A stretch of 64,000 nt of DNA from Streptomyces odontomachi (lineage in GTDB: Bacteria > Actinomycetota > Actinomycetes > Streptomycetales > Streptomycetaceae): assembly GCF_024435355.1 (NCBI RefSeq), contig NZ_JAMJWG010000009.1:186001-250000 (forward strand), read 5' to 3'. The notes beneath the pieces are model-generated. The model was not told the origin of the DNA and ran no database searches. It saw nothing but the letters and a program-made list of their open reading frames with translations. The position numbers and the translations under genes were made by a program. Below, in pieces: positions 1-8,748 of this stretch (position 1 is the stretch's first letter; each line of letters starts with the position of its first letter).

Positions 1-1252
1 GGCCGGCCCGCCGCTTGTTCCACACGTCGAAACCGACCGCAGCGAGCAGCACCAGCCCCTTGATGACCTGCTGCCAGTCCGTGCCGACCCCGACGAGGTT
101 CATGCCGTTGTTGAGCACGCCGAGCACCGTGCCGCCGATGATCGCGCCCAGCACCGTGCCGACGCCGCCGCTCATCGACGCGCCACCGATGAACGACGCC
201 GCGATCGCCTCCAGTTCGAAGTTGACGCCGGCCTTCGGGGAGGCGGCGTTGAACCGGGCGGCGAAGACGAGGCCGGCCAGCGCCGCGAGGATGCCCATGT
301 TGAGGAAGACCGCGAAGGTCACCTTCTTGTCCGCGACACCGGACAGCTTGGCCGCCGGCAGGTTGCCGCCCATCGCGTACACGTGGCGGCCGACGACGGC
401 GTTGCGCATGACGAAGCCGTAGCCCATCACCAGCACCGCAAGGATCAGCAGCACCACGGGCACGCCCTTGTAGCTGGCGAGCAGCATGGTGAAGACGAGC
501 ACGGCGGCGATCAGGGCGATCAGCTTCAGCGCGAACATGCCCGCGGGCAGCACGTCGAGGGAGTACTCCCGCTGGCGCGCGCGGTCCCGGATCTCCTGCC
601 AGACGACGATGGCGATCAGCGCGAGGCCCAGCAGCAGGGTGAGGTTGTGGTAGTTGGTCTTCGGGCCGACCTCCGGCAGGAAGCCGTTGGCGATTTTCTG
701 CAACCCGTCGGGGAACGGGCCGAGCGTCTGGCCCTTGAGGAAGATCTCCGTCAGACCGCGGAACAGCAGCATGCCCGCGAGCGTCACGATGAAGGACGGG
801 ATCCCGAGGTAGGCGATGAAGAAGCCCTGCCACACGCCGGCCAGTGCCCCGATCAGCAGCACCACGATCGAGGCCACCGGCCAGGACCAGTGGTGCGAGA
901 CCATGAGGACGGCCGCGAGCGCCCCGGTGAAGGCGGTGATCGAGCCCACGGACAGGTCGATGTGGCCCCCGATGATGACGATCATCATGCCGATCGCCAG
1001 GATCAGGATGTAGCTGTTCTGTAGCACCAGGTTCGAGACGTTGCGTGGCAGCAGCAGGTCGCCGCCGGTCCATATCTCGAACAGGACCACGATCAGGCCG
1101 AGGGCGAAGAGCATCCCGTACTGCCGCATGTTGCTGCGCAGGCCGTTGATGATCAGTTGCCCCAGACCGGGACCGCGGCCGTCTCCGGACGGCTTCGGGG
1201 CGGGGTTGCCGGCCGGCTCGGCCGTGGTTCCCGCCGTCGCGTTCGTGCTCAT
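1..1252 (-). CDS. Sugar ABC transporter permease, MmsB/XylH/GguB type (3' end outside window)
   Basis: This is the membrane permease of a monosaccharide importer of the CUT2 class. About 417 codons are visible, and the gene runs off the left edge close to its expected C-terminus. The protein has a short polar N-terminus followed by many hydrophobic segments, among them one with the family-typical stretch IGGHIDLSVGS and later GGASMSGGVGT. The start ATG (1252-1250) overlaps the TGA stop of the ATPase gene upstream as ATGA, so translation is coupled. The adjacent ATPase and binding-protein genes complete a one-permease, one-fused-ATPase, one-binding-protein importer, as in ChvE-GguA-GguB. The substrate cannot be read from the sequence. 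The neighbouring sugar-acid enzymes suggest an aldose or aldonate. Confidence 0.93.
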   Translation of the reverse strand, partial: MSTNATAGTTAEPAGNPAPKPSGDGRGPGLGQLIINGLRSNMRQYGMLFALGLIVVLFEIWTGGDLLLPRNVSNLVLQNSYILILAIGMMIVIIGGHIDLSVGSITAFTGALAAVLMVSHHWSWPVASIVVLLIGALAGVWQGFFIAYLGIPSFIVTLAGMLLFRGLTEIFLKGQTLGPFPDGLQKIANGFLPEVGPKTNYHNLTLLLGLALIAIVVWQEIRDRARQREYSLDVLPAGMFALKLIALIAAVLVFTMLLASYKGVPVVLLILAVLVMGYGFVMRNAVVGRHVYAMGGNLPAAKLSGVADKKVTFAVFLNMGILAALAGLVFAARFNAASPKAGVNFELEAIAASFIGGASMSGGVGTVLGAIIGGTVLGVLNNGMNLVGVGTDWQQVIKGLVLLAAVGFDVWNKRRAG

Positions 1253-2799
1253 CGGTCCTTCCTCTGGTCCTTGGTCATGTGACGCATCAGCACTTCCTGG
1301 GTGGCGTCGGCCCGCGTGACCTCACCCGTGAGCCGTCCGGCCGCCATGGTGTAGATGCGGTCGCACATGCCGAGCAGCTCGGGAAGCTCGGAGGAGATGA
1401 AGATCACCGCCTTGCCTTCGGCGGCCAGCTGGTCGATCACCGTGTAGATCTCGTACTTGGCACCGACGTCGATACCGCGGGTCGGCTCGTCGAGGATCAG
1501 CACATCGGGCCCGGCGAAGATCCACTTGCTGAGGACGACCTTCTGCTGGTTGCCGCCGGAGAGGCGGCCGACGGGCTCCGCGACGTTCGGCGCCTTGATG
1601 TTCATGGATCTGCGGAAGCCCTCCGAGACCCGGCGCTCCTCGTGCTCGTCGACGACACCGTGGCGGGCGACCTTGTGCAGGGCACTGAGCGAGATGTTGC
1701 GGTTGACGGAGTCGATGAGGTTGAGGCCGTAGTACTTGCGGTCCTCGGTGACGTACGCGATGCCGTGGTCGATCGCCTCGGGAACGGTACGGGTGCGGAT
1801 CTCCTTGCCGTCCTTGAGGACCGTGCCGCCCGCGTACTTGCCGTAGGTGTGTCCGAAGACGCTCATGGCGAGTTCGGTGCGGCCGGCGCCGATGAGCCCG
1901 GCGATGCCGACGATCTCGCCGCGCCGGACGTTCAGCGACACCCCGTCGACGACCTTGCGTTGCTGGTCGATGGGGTGCCGCACGGTCCAGTCACGGATCT
2001 CGAGGGCCGGCGCCACGCCCTCCTCGGCCTGGTGCGGGGTACGGTCGGGGAAGCGGCTGTCGAGGTCGCGGCCGACCATTCCGCGGATGATCCGCTCCTC
2101 GGTGGTCTCCGCGGCCTTCACGTCCAGCGTCTCGATGGAGTGGCCGTCCCGCAGGATGGTGACCGAGTCGGCGACCCGCGCTATCTCGTTCAGCTTGTGC
2201 GAGATGATGATCGAGGTGACGCCCTGGTTCTTCAGCTCCAGGATCAGGTCGAGGAGCTTGCCGCTGTCCTCGTCGTTCAGGGCCGACGTCGGCTCGTCGA
2301 GGATGAGCAGCCGCACCTCCTTCGACAGCGCCTTCGCGATCTCCACCAGCTGCTGCTTGCCCACGCCGATGTCGGCGACGCGGGTCCCCGGGTGCTCGTG
2401 GAGGCCCACCCGGCGCAGCAGCGCCGTGGCGTGCTTGAGCGTCTCGCCCCAGCTGATCACGCCGCGCTTGGCGTGCTCGTTGCCCAGGAAGATGTTCTCC
2501 CCGATGGACAGGTACGGCACCAGGGCGAACTCCTGGTGGATGATCACGATGCCGCGCTGCTCGCTCGCCGCGATGTCCTTGAACCGGCAGGGCTCCCCTT
2601 CGAAGAGGATCTCGCCCTCGTAACTGCCGTGCGGGTGAACGCCGCTCAGGACCTTCATCAGCGTCGACTTGCCGGCGCCGTTCTCCCCGCAGATGGCATG
2701 GACCTCGCCCTGTGCGACCTTCAGGGACACGTCCGAGAGGGCCCTGACGCCGGGAAAGGACTTACCGATCGAACGCATTTCCAGGACGGGTCCCGCCAT
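1249..2799 (-). CDS. Sugar ABC transporter ATP-binding protein, MmsA/XylG/GguA type
   Basis: Cytoplasmic ATPase of the importer, 516 aa, which is normal for the CUT2 class in which two ATPase domains are fused. The first domain has a complete Walker A (GENGAGKST), a signature region VGKQQLVEIAKA and Walker B LLILDEPTSAL. The second domain has a degenerate Walker A (GLIGAGRTEL), signature SGGNQQK and Walker B LILDEPTRGID. Only one canonical ATP site per polypeptide is the norm in this family. The gene lies 156 bp downstream of the binding-protein gene and overlaps the permease gene by 4 bp (ATGA). Confidence 0.95.
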   Translation of the reverse strand: MAGPVLEMRSIGKSFPGVRALSDVSLKVAQGEVHAICGENGAGKSTLMKVLSGVHPHGSYEGEILFEGEPCRFKDIAASEQRGIVIIHQEFALVPYLSIGENIFLGNEHAKRGVISWGETLKHATALLRRVGLHEHPGTRVADIGVGKQQLVEIAKALSKEVRLLILDEPTSALNDEDSGKLLDLILELKNQGVTSIIISHKLNEIARVADSVTILRDGHSIETLDVKAAETTEERIIRGMVGRDLDSRFPDRTPHQAEEGVAPALEIRDWTVRHPIDQQRKVVDGVSLNVRRGEIVGIAGLIGAGRTELAMSVFGHTYGKYAGGTVLKDGKEIRTRTVPEAIDHGIAYVTEDRKYYGLNLIDSVNRNISLSALHKVARHGVVDEHEERRVSEGFRRSMNIKAPNVAEPVGRLSGGNQQKVVLSKWIFAGPDVLILDEPTRGIDVGAKYEIYTVIDQLAAEGKAVIFISSELPELLGMCDRIYTMAAGRLTGEVTRADATQEVLMRHMTKDQRKDR

Positions 2800-2908
2800 G
2801 GCATGCCCTTCTGCTCACTGTCTTGTCGTTCTTCCGTAGTTCTTCGCCAGGCCGTCGTCCTGGGCATGACTGCCCTGCCGCCGCGGCCCGGTGGGCGCGC
2901 TCCCGCGG

Positions 2909-2935
2909 TGCCGCACGGCGGTGCGGGGAGGGCAC
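2909..2935 (-). terminator. Possible attenuating hairpin between binding-protein and ATPase genes
   Basis: The 156-bp spacer between the binding-protein stop and the ATPase start is very GC-rich. It contains the perfect stem CCGCAC/GTGCGG (2911-2916 and 2921-2926), with a possible outer GTGCC/GGCAC pairing. Binding proteins of ABC importers are usually needed in excess over the membrane components, and a processing or attenuating hairpin here would do that. No T-tract follows. The role is inference. Confidence 0.3.
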
Positions 2936-2955
2936 GGGGCCGCGGCGGCCCGGGG

Positions 2956-4065
2956 TCACTTCAGGTCGCTCGCCTTGTGGTAACCGCTGTCGATGACCAC
3001 CTTCTGGTAGTTGGTCTTGTCGACGCTCACCGGCTGGAGCAGGTAGGACGGCACGACCTTCTTGCCGTTGTTGTAGGTCTTGGTGTCGTTGACCTGCGGC
3101 TTCTTGTCCTTCAGTACGGCGTCGACCATGCTGGAGGCCACCTTGGCGAGCTTGCGGGTGTCCTTGAAGACGGTCTGTGTCTGCTGGCCCGCCCTGATCG
3201 ACTTGATCGAGGCCACCTCGGCGTCCTGACCGGTCACGATCGGCAGCGGCTTGCTCGCCGAGCCGTAGTCGTCGGACTTCAGGGCGGACAGGATGCCGAT
3301 GGAGATGCCGTCGTAGGGCGAGAGGACGGCGTCCACCCTGGCGTGCGAGTACGTCGAGGTGAGGATGTCGTCCATGCGCTTCTGGGCGGTGCCGCCGTCC
3401 CAGCGCAGGGTGGTGCACTGGGTCATCTTGGTCTGGCCCGACTTCACCACGAGCTGCTTCTTGTCGATGTAGGGCTGGAGCTCCTTCATCGCGCCTTTGA
3501 AGAAGTACTGCGTGTTGTTGTCGTCGTTGGAGCCGGCGAACAGCTCGATGTTGAAGGGGCCCTTCTTCGAGCCGTCCTTCAGCCCCAGCTTGTCGACGAT
3601 GTACGAGCCCTGGAGGTGGCCGACCTTCTCGTTGTCGAAGGACGCGTAGTAGTCGACATAGGGCGAGTTGAGCAGCAGCCGGTCGTAGGAGATGACGGGG
3701 ATGTCCGCGTCATGGGCCTCCTTGAGGACGTTGGACAGCGCGTCGCCGTTGATGGCCGCGATGACGAGGGCGTCGACGCCCTGCGTGATCATGCCCTCGA
3801 TCTGCTGGACCTGCTGGTCCACGTCGTCCTCGCCGTACTGGAGCGTGGTCTTGTACCCGGCGGACTTCAGGGTCGAGACCATGTTCTGGCCGTCGAGGAT
3901 CCAGCGCTCGGACGACTTCGTGGGCATCGCGATGCCGACGGTGAGGTCCTTCTTGTTCTTGGACTCCTTGCTGCCGCCCTCACCGCTCTGCCCGCATGCG
4001 GTCAGGGTCAGGGCGAGGGTGGTGGCACCGGCTATCGCGGCTATTGCGGCTCGGCGACTGGGCAT
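2956..4065 (-). CDS. Sugar-binding lipoprotein of the ABC importer (ChvE/XylF type)
   Basis: Extracytoplasmic substrate-binding lipoprotein of about 369 aa. The N-terminus has basic residues (PSRR), a hydrophobic stretch and the lipobox LTAC followed by GQ, so it should be lipid-anchored at that cysteine. The body is the periplasmic-binding-protein type I fold typical of ChvE, with motifs such as VGIAMPTKSSERW, a QIEGMITQGVDALVIAAI stretch and the hinge region VLSPYDGISIGI. I chose ATG at 4065 because the AAGGA Shine-Dalgarno lies 9 nt before it. ATG 4071 and TTG 4074 are in frame but sit too close to that site. It is upstream of the ATPase and permease genes and presumably co-transcribed. 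The substrate is unknown, probably an aldose. Confidence 0.92.
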   Translation of the reverse strand: MPSRRAAIAAIAGATTLALTLTACGQSGEGGSKESKNKKDLTVGIAMPTKSSERWILDGQNMVSTLKSAGYKTTLQYGEDDVDQQVQQIEGMITQGVDALVIAAINGDALSNVLKEAHDADIPVISYDRLLLNSPYVDYYASFDNEKVGHLQGSYIVDKLGLKDGSKKGPFNIELFAGSNDDNNTQYFFKGAMKELQPYIDKKQLVVKSGQTKMTQCTTLRWDGGTAQKRMDDILTSTYSHARVDAVLSPYDGISIGILSALKSDDYGSASKPLPIVTGQDAEVASIKSIRAGQQTQTVFKDTRKLAKVASSMVDAVLKDKKPQVNDTKTYNNGKKVVPSYLLQPVSVDKTNYQKVVIDSGYHKASDLK

Positions 4066-4119
4066 CGTCATCAATCCTTGTCGTTCTCGGCGTCGGGGCG
4101 GCTGGGCAGTCGAGGGCGG

Positions 4120-5100
4120 CTATGCATCGGGGGCGGCCGGCACGGGGAAGCGGGTGAGCTCACCCGGCAGTCGCGATCCGAGGGGCGACATGCCACCGTC
4201 CGCGCCATGCCGGGCCAGCAGATCGAGGACGAGCCGGCCGCGACGGACCCGTTCGCGGGCAGTCGCCAACGTAAGATCCCTCAGATGGGCCCCGTAGGGA
4301 TAGATCCCGGGCGACTTTGACAGGCCGAACTTGAGGTAGACCGGCGCACCGCGCCGGATCAGCTCCGCCGCGTCGTACATCCGCACGTATCCGCCGAGGT
4401 CGTCCGGAGCCTCCACGTACAGGTCCATCGGGGCGCGCGCGGCCCGGCGGATCTCGCTGAAGTGGGCCAGGGTCAGGTCCGACGGGATGTTGATGGAGTC
4501 CGCGCCGAGGCCCTCCCACACCGCGTAGGCGGCCGGGTTCACCGGGCCGACCAGCGCGGAGACCTTGAACGTGGTGTCGGCCGGCAGCACGCCGCTCGCC
4601 CGCAGCCGGTGCAGCGTCCACAGCACACCCTCGTCGGCGACGAGCACGCACTTCACGCCCAGTTCGGTGGCGCGCAGCGCGTCCTCCACGCAGCCCGCCA
4701 GCGCGTCATGGCCGCGCGCCCGCAGGCCGCCGCCGCCGGAGTCGGTGCGGGTGGACGCGCCGGTGTCCCAGGTGCCGCGTGGCCCGGTGAACAGGCACAG
4801 TTCGATGTCCCGCTCGGCGCAGGCGTCGACCATCTCGGTGATCTCGGCGTCGGTGAGCATCCACACGCCGCTGCCCTGGCTGATCCGGTGGATCGGCACA
4901 TCGAGGCGGGCGGACTCCTTCAACACGGTGGCGAGCGCCTCGGGTCCCTCCACGGACGGGATCTCGGTGCGCCAGGTGCCACCGTCCGGGAAGGCGTGCG
5001 GCGAGGCGTCGGCGTCGCTGAGCGGGGGCGGCACATGACCGAGGGCGGCGAGCGCGCGCTCGCCGGGCCGTCGGGGTGCCGCTGGGGACATGTCGGTCAC
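4120..5100 (-). CDS. Protein of unknown function, TIM-barrel-like, in sugar-acid cluster
   Basis: A 326-aa soluble protein that I do not recognise with certainty. Alternating beta/alpha-like segments (for example VKCVLVADEG, TTFKVSALVGPVN, DSINIPSDLTL, APMDLYVEAPDDLGG, GAPVYLKFGLSKSPG) suggest a TIM barrel. Similar proteins are sometimes labelled peptidase U32-like (COG0826), but I cannot find the U32 cysteine signature, so proteolysis is unsupported. The start is GTG 5100, with AAGGA 6 nt upstream. It lies between the dehydrogenase and the binding-protein gene on the same strand, 54 bp before the latter, so it probably belongs to the sugar-acid operon, perhaps as an aldolase- or isomerase-like enzyme. 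That role is only inference from context. Confidence 0.7.
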   Translation of the reverse strand: MTDMSPAAPRRPGERALAALGHVPPPLSDADASPHAFPDGGTWRTEIPSVEGPEALATVLKESARLDVPIHRISQGSGVWMLTDAEITEMVDACAERDIELCLFTGPRGTWDTGASTRTDSGGGGLRARGHDALAGCVEDALRATELGVKCVLVADEGVLWTLHRLRASGVLPADTTFKVSALVGPVNPAAYAVWEGLGADSINIPSDLTLAHFSEIRRAARAPMDLYVEAPDDLGGYVRMYDAAELIRRGAPVYLKFGLSKSPGIYPYGAHLRDLTLATARERVRRGRLVLDLLARHGADGGMSPLGSRLPGELTRFPVPAAPDA

Positions 5101-5254
5101 AGATGGTCCTTCGAGATCGGTGGTGGTTCGTCAGGACGGTGGGGGTCCGCGAGGGTGGGATCCGGTGGATGGGGCGGGGGGTGGCCGACGGGTGGGACGG
5201 GGTGGGGCAGGCGCGGTGGTGCGGGCTGGCCGACGTGCACAACGGGGCCGGGCC

Positions 5255-6376
5255 TTACGGTCTGAGCAGGATCTTTCCGGTCTCCTTCGGGCCGCTGGCG
5301 CCGAGCAGGTCGATGGCGTGGCCGAAGTCCGCCAGCGGTAGTTCACGGCCGATCAGCGGGGCGGGCGTGAGGAGCCCGGCGCCGAAGGCCCGTACGGCGT
5401 GCGCCCAGGCGGTGGGCGGCGCGCCGAACACCGTGCGCACCTCCGCCTGCCGCACCACCAGCTCGGTCGGGTCGAGCCCGACCGCGCCCGGCGCGGGGAT
5501 GCCGGTGAGCACCAGACGCCCGCCGCGGCGCAGCAGCGCCAGCGACTCGCGGGCGGCCGTCGCGGAACCCGCGGTCTCCACGACGACGTCGAACTCTCCC
5601 AGCAGCTCCGGCGAGGCACCGCTCGACGCGCCGGCACCGGCGCCGGAGCCCGTGCCGGTGCCGCCGCCGTGCAACTCGTCACGGGTGCGGAAGTCCGTCG
5701 CGCCGAACTGCTGCGCGAGCTTCCTGCGGTCGTCCGTCAGGCCGACGACCAGCAGCGCGGCCGGTGAGGATGCGGCGAGGAACTGCACGGCCAGCATGCC
5801 GAGGGTGCCGGTGCCGACCACGGCGACCCGCTCCCCGGGGTGCACGTCCGCCTTCAGCGCGGCCGCCGCGACACAGGCGGCGGGCTCCAGCAGGGCGGCG
5901 GCGGACAGGTCGGCGTCGTCGGGCAGCGGGTGCAGCAGCCGGGCGGGCAGGGTGAGGGTGGTCGCCATGGCACCGGGCTGCGTGAAGCCGGTCTCCTCGT
6001 ACCCGGCCGTGCACAGCGTCGTCTCACCGGTGTGGCAGCGCGTGCACACCTGGCAGTTGCGAAAGCCCTCGCCCACGGTCCTGCGTCCGACCAGGCTCGC
6101 GGGCACACCGGCGCCCACCGCCTCGACGGTGCCGGACCACTCGTGACCCGGCACCAGCGGATAGCGCACATAGCCCTCCGGCCGGGTGCCCGCCAGCACC
6201 TCGCGGTCGCTGCCGCAGATCCCGCACGCGTGCACCCGCACCAGCGCCTCGCCGGGCCCCGGCTCGGCCACCTCGTGCGGGACGAGACGGTGCCGACCCG
6301 GCCCGTCGACGCGCACGGCGACGGGTCCTTCCGGGGTGCCCGACGGCCCCGCGGGGCGCGCTGCTGCGGTGTTCAC
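5255..6376 (-). CDS. Zinc-dependent alcohol/sugar dehydrogenase (MDR family)
   Basis: Medium-chain dehydrogenase of 373 aa. The catalytic-zinc motif GICGSDRE and the PGHEWSG motif are present. The four structural-zinc cysteines form the cluster CQVCTRCHTGETTLC, and the Rossmann nucleotide-binding motif is VVGTGTLG. This composition fits NAD(P)-dependent polyol or sugar-acid dehydrogenases such as sorbitol, threonine or gluconate 5-dehydrogenase types. The exact substrate is not visible. Start GTG 6376 has GGAG upstream and overlaps the stop of the enolase-superfamily gene as GTGA, so the two are translationally coupled. A run of Gly, Ser, Thr and Ala (GGGTGTGSGAGAGASSGASPE) interrupts the Rossmann half and is probably a loop insertion. 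Confidence 0.9.
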   Translation of the reverse strand: MNTAAARPAGPSGTPEGPVAVRVDGPGRHRLVPHEVAEPGPGEALVRVHACGICGSDREVLAGTRPEGYVRYPLVPGHEWSGTVEAVGAGVPASLVGRRTVGEGFRNCQVCTRCHTGETTLCTAGYEETGFTQPGAMATTLTLPARLLHPLPDDADLSAAALLEPAACVAAAALKADVHPGERVAVVGTGTLGMLAVQFLAASSPAALLVVGLTDDRRKLAQQFGATDFRTRDELHGGGTGTGSGAGAGASSGASPELLGEFDVVVETAGSATAARESLALLRRGGRLVLTGIPAPGAVGLDPTELVVRQAEVRTVFGAPPTAWAHAVRAFGAGLLTPAPLIGRELPLADFGHAIDLLGASGPKETGKILLRP

Positions 6377-7566
6377 TGCGACTCCTGCGCCCCGGTCGCG
6401 CCGGCCGCCGTGCCCTTCGGGGCCCGCTTCTCCCAGCCCTCGGCCCACAGGTCGAACCGCGCCTGCTGCTGCGGGAACTCCGCGGCGGCGTCGGTGTCCA
6501 GCTCCACTCCGAGCCCCGGTGCCGTCGGCAGCTCGAAGCAGCCGGTCTCCGGGTCGACCTGCGGGGCGCCCTTGACCACCTTCTTGATGTCGGCGTCCGC
6601 GAAGTCGTTGAAGTGCTCGAGGATCTTGAAGTTCGGGGTGCAGAACCCGACGTGCAGCGAGGCGGCGGTGAGCACGGAGCCGCCGACGTTGTGCGGGGCC
6701 ACCAGCACGTAGTGCGTCTCGGCGGTGGCCGCCAGTTTCCGGGTCTCCAGGATGCCGCCGATGTGGCCGACGTCCGGCTGGATGATGTCCGCCGCCTGCG
6801 ACTCGAACAGCTCCCGGAACTCGATCCGGTCATGGATCCGCTCGCCCGTCGCGACCGGCAGGTCCACCTTCTCGGCCACCTTCGACAGCGCCTTGAGGTT
6901 CTCCGGCGGCACCGGCTCCTCCAGCCAGGCCGGGTGGAACGGCGCCATCTCACGGGCCATGCGCACCGCCGTGGAGGGCGAGAACCGGCCGTGCATCTCC
7001 AGCATCAGCTCGGCCTCGGGACCGATCGCGTCCCGCACCGCCTCGATCAGCGAGACCGCATACCGGCTCTGTGCGTGGTCGAGTTCGAAGTGGCCGGTTC
7101 CAAAGGGGTCGATCTTCAGGGCGCGGTAGCCGCGCTCGACGACCGCACGCGCCGCCTTGTGGTACGCCTCCGGGGTGCGCTCGGTGGTGTACCAGCCGTT
7201 CGCGTACGCCTTCACCCGGTCGGTGACCTTGCCGCCCAGCAGCTGCCACACCGGCACCCCGAGCGCCTTGCCCTTGATGTCCCAGCAGGCCATCTCCACG
7301 ACCGCGATGCCGGACATCACGATCTCCCCGGCGCGCCCGTAGTCGCCGTACTTCATGCGGCGCACCAGGTCCTCGACCGCGAACGGGTCGGAGCCGGCGA
7401 TGTGGTTGGCCTCCGCCTCGCGCAGATAACCGATCAGCGCGTCGGTGTGCCCGAGCATCCGGGTCTCTCCGACGCCGGTGAGGCCCTCGTCGGTGTGCAC
7501 CTGGACGTAGGTGAGGTTCCGCCAGGGTGTCCCCACCACATGCGTACTGATTCCCGTGATCCGCAC
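6373..7566 (-). CDS. Mandelate racemase/muconate lactonizing enzyme family protein, probable sugar-acid dehydratase
   Basis: Enolase-superfamily enzyme, 397 aa, with the N-terminal capping domain and C-terminal barrel. Visible barrel residues are ALKIDPFG at the end of the second strand (a KxD motif rather than KxK), metal ligands in LMLEMHG, WLEEPVPPE and ATGERI, then IQPDVGHIGG and the catalytic-histidine region APHNVGG. This set matches acid-sugar dehydratases (galactonate, gluconate or arabinonate type), which convert aldonates to 2-keto-3-deoxy acids. It is the first gene of the minus-strand cluster and overlaps the dehydrogenase gene by 4 bp. The C-terminus carries about 15 extra Ala/Gly/Thr-rich residues. 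The assignment to the superfamily is firm. The substrate is open. Confidence 0.92.
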   Translation of the reverse strand: MRITGISTHVVGTPWRNLTYVQVHTDEGLTGVGETRMLGHTDALIGYLREAEANHIAGSDPFAVEDLVRRMKYGDYGRAGEIVMSGIAVVEMACWDIKGKALGVPVWQLLGGKVTDRVKAYANGWYTTERTPEAYHKAARAVVERGYRALKIDPFGTGHFELDHAQSRYAVSLIEAVRDAIGPEAELMLEMHGRFSPSTAVRMAREMAPFHPAWLEEPVPPENLKALSKVAEKVDLPVATGERIHDRIEFRELFESQAADIIQPDVGHIGGILETRKLAATAETHYVLVAPHNVGGSVLTAASLHVGFCTPNFKILEHFNDFADADIKKVVKGAPQVDPETGCFELPTAPGLGVELDTDAAAEFPQQQARFDLWAEGWEKRAPKGTAAGATGAQESQ

Positions 7567-7977
7567 GGTAGCTCCCAGTGCTGCTCGCTGACACGTCGTC
7601 GACTGGTGTCGCCGCTGGCCGTGTATCGTTATCGTCGCCGCGTTCGGTATTTCGTCATACGTTCGAAATGCTGGCGAGACACTAAGGACGTGACCCCTGG
7701 GGTGTCAATGGGCTGGGCGGTATGTGCCCGCTCTTTCCGGTATGTCGGCGGTGAAATCCGGCCAAGCCGTGGGTGGCGTGGACGAGTAGGGAGGCGCCCG
7801 GAGTCCGACGCCTCGCGCGGGGTGGCCGGGGAACCGCCCCGCGGGGACATATGGCGAAGTGGGAGACGTGTCACCGCGGATCGTCGGGAGCGACACGCCC
7901 GAGCCGACGCGCCTACACACAACTTTCACGGCTGTCACTATCTCCGTACCCTGCGTGACCTCTAGCCTGCGAGCGTC
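7567..7977. other. Intergenic region upstream of the sugar-acid cluster
   Basis: 411 bases with no convincing gene between the divergently read enolase-superfamily and zinc-ribbon genes. The part next to the minus-strand gene is comparatively AT-rich and carries an inverted repeat (separate entry). The rest is GC-rich and shows only frame shadows. Confidence 0.6.
7649..7669. promoter_or_regulatory. Candidate operator ATTTCG-N9-CGAAAT
   Basis: A perfect 6-bp inverted repeat (7649-7654 and 7664-7669) with a 9-bp spacer lies about 80 bp upstream of the first gene of the sugar-acid cluster. TTCG...CGAA half-sites are common for IclR- and GntR-type catabolic regulators. No such regulator gene is in the window near this site. 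Confidence 0.4.
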
Positions 7978-8655
7978 ATGGATTACTGCCACTCGTGCCG
8001 CAGGCACCTCAATGGCGCCCTGGCCTGTCCCGGTTGCGGGACGCCCGCGGAAGCCTGCCGTGCCCACGCGAGCCCTCTCGATACCGAGGACACTGCTCCT
8101 CTGCCCGGTGACGAGTGGGACGACACGGACGAGAGTGAGCCAAGGGGCAGGCGTGCCCGCAGGGTCCGGGCCCGCAGGACGCACCGCCGCAAGCGTCGCA
8201 AGCTGCTGCTCGTCGGCGCGGGTCTGGTACTCGCCTCCGGCGCGCTGAGCCTGGCTCAGGTCAGCATCGAGTCGCCCTTCCACGGCCCCGACGGGGCCGC
8301 GGCCCTCGACGACGACGCCACTTCCGACCCCGACACATCATCGACCGATCCCTCCGCCAGCCCGTCCGCCTCCACCGACGACCCGGACGACGCCGGTTCC
8401 CCCTCCGCGTCCGCCGGCACGTCCGACGGTGCGGGCCAGGACGACGAGGCGAAGGACGGCAAGGGCGACGGCGACGGCGGTACCCAGCACTCCGGAGGGT
8501 CGGGCCACTCGGGCTCCTCGACCTCCCACACCACGCACCCGCCCACCTCGAACGACCCACCCCCCGCCAGCACCCAGCCGCCACCCAGCACCGGCGATCC
8601 CGACCCGGAGCCGACGCAGTCGTGCACCTGGGTGGTCGTGTGGTGGTGTTCGTAG
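7978..8655 (+). CDS. Zinc-ribbon, single-span membrane protein with low-complexity extracellular tail (SCO2400-like)
   Basis: A 225-aa protein. It starts with a short zinc ribbon (CHSC at residues 4-7, CPGC at 17-20), followed by a strongly basic stretch (RRTHRRKRRK) and one hydrophobic segment near residues 75-92. The rest is a long Asp/Ser/Thr/Pro/Gly-rich tail, and the protein ends with a conserved-looking aromatic/Cys tip (CTWVVVWWCS). The order implies a cytoplasmic zinc ribbon and an exported disordered tail. I believe this is the family called SCO2400 in databases (from memory), with no known function. The compact ends and variable middle suggest that the zinc ribbon and the CTW...WWC tip are the functional parts. 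Confidence 0.75.
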   Translation: MDYCHSCRRHLNGALACPGCGTPAEACRAHASPLDTEDTAPLPGDEWDDTDESEPRGRRARRVRARRTHRRKRRKLLLVGAGLVLASGALSLAQVSIESPFHGPDGAAALDDDATSDPDTSSTDPSASPSASTDDPDDAGSPSASAGTSDGAGQDDEAKDGKGDGDGGTQHSGGSGHSGSSTSHTTHPPTSNDPPPASTQPPPSTGDPDPEPTQSCTWVVVWWCS

Positions 8656-8748
8656 GGTCTGCCGCGCTCGCGTGACTCGCTGCGCTGCGCTGCGGTGACG
8701 AGGCTCACGTGACTCGCTGCGCCGGGCCGACGAGCCCCGCCGCCCGGG

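Noticed and set aside
1279..4320. Open frame of 1013 codons on the plus strand across the ABC transporter genes
   Set aside because: It lies opposite three genes with clear motifs. Its composition (Val/Gly/Asp/Arg/Leu-rich, no domain) is that of a GC-rich antisense shadow.
4120..5100. Calling the barrel protein a U32 peptidase
   Set aside because: The characteristic cysteine-containing U32 signature is absent, so only a TIM-barrel-like fold can be supported.
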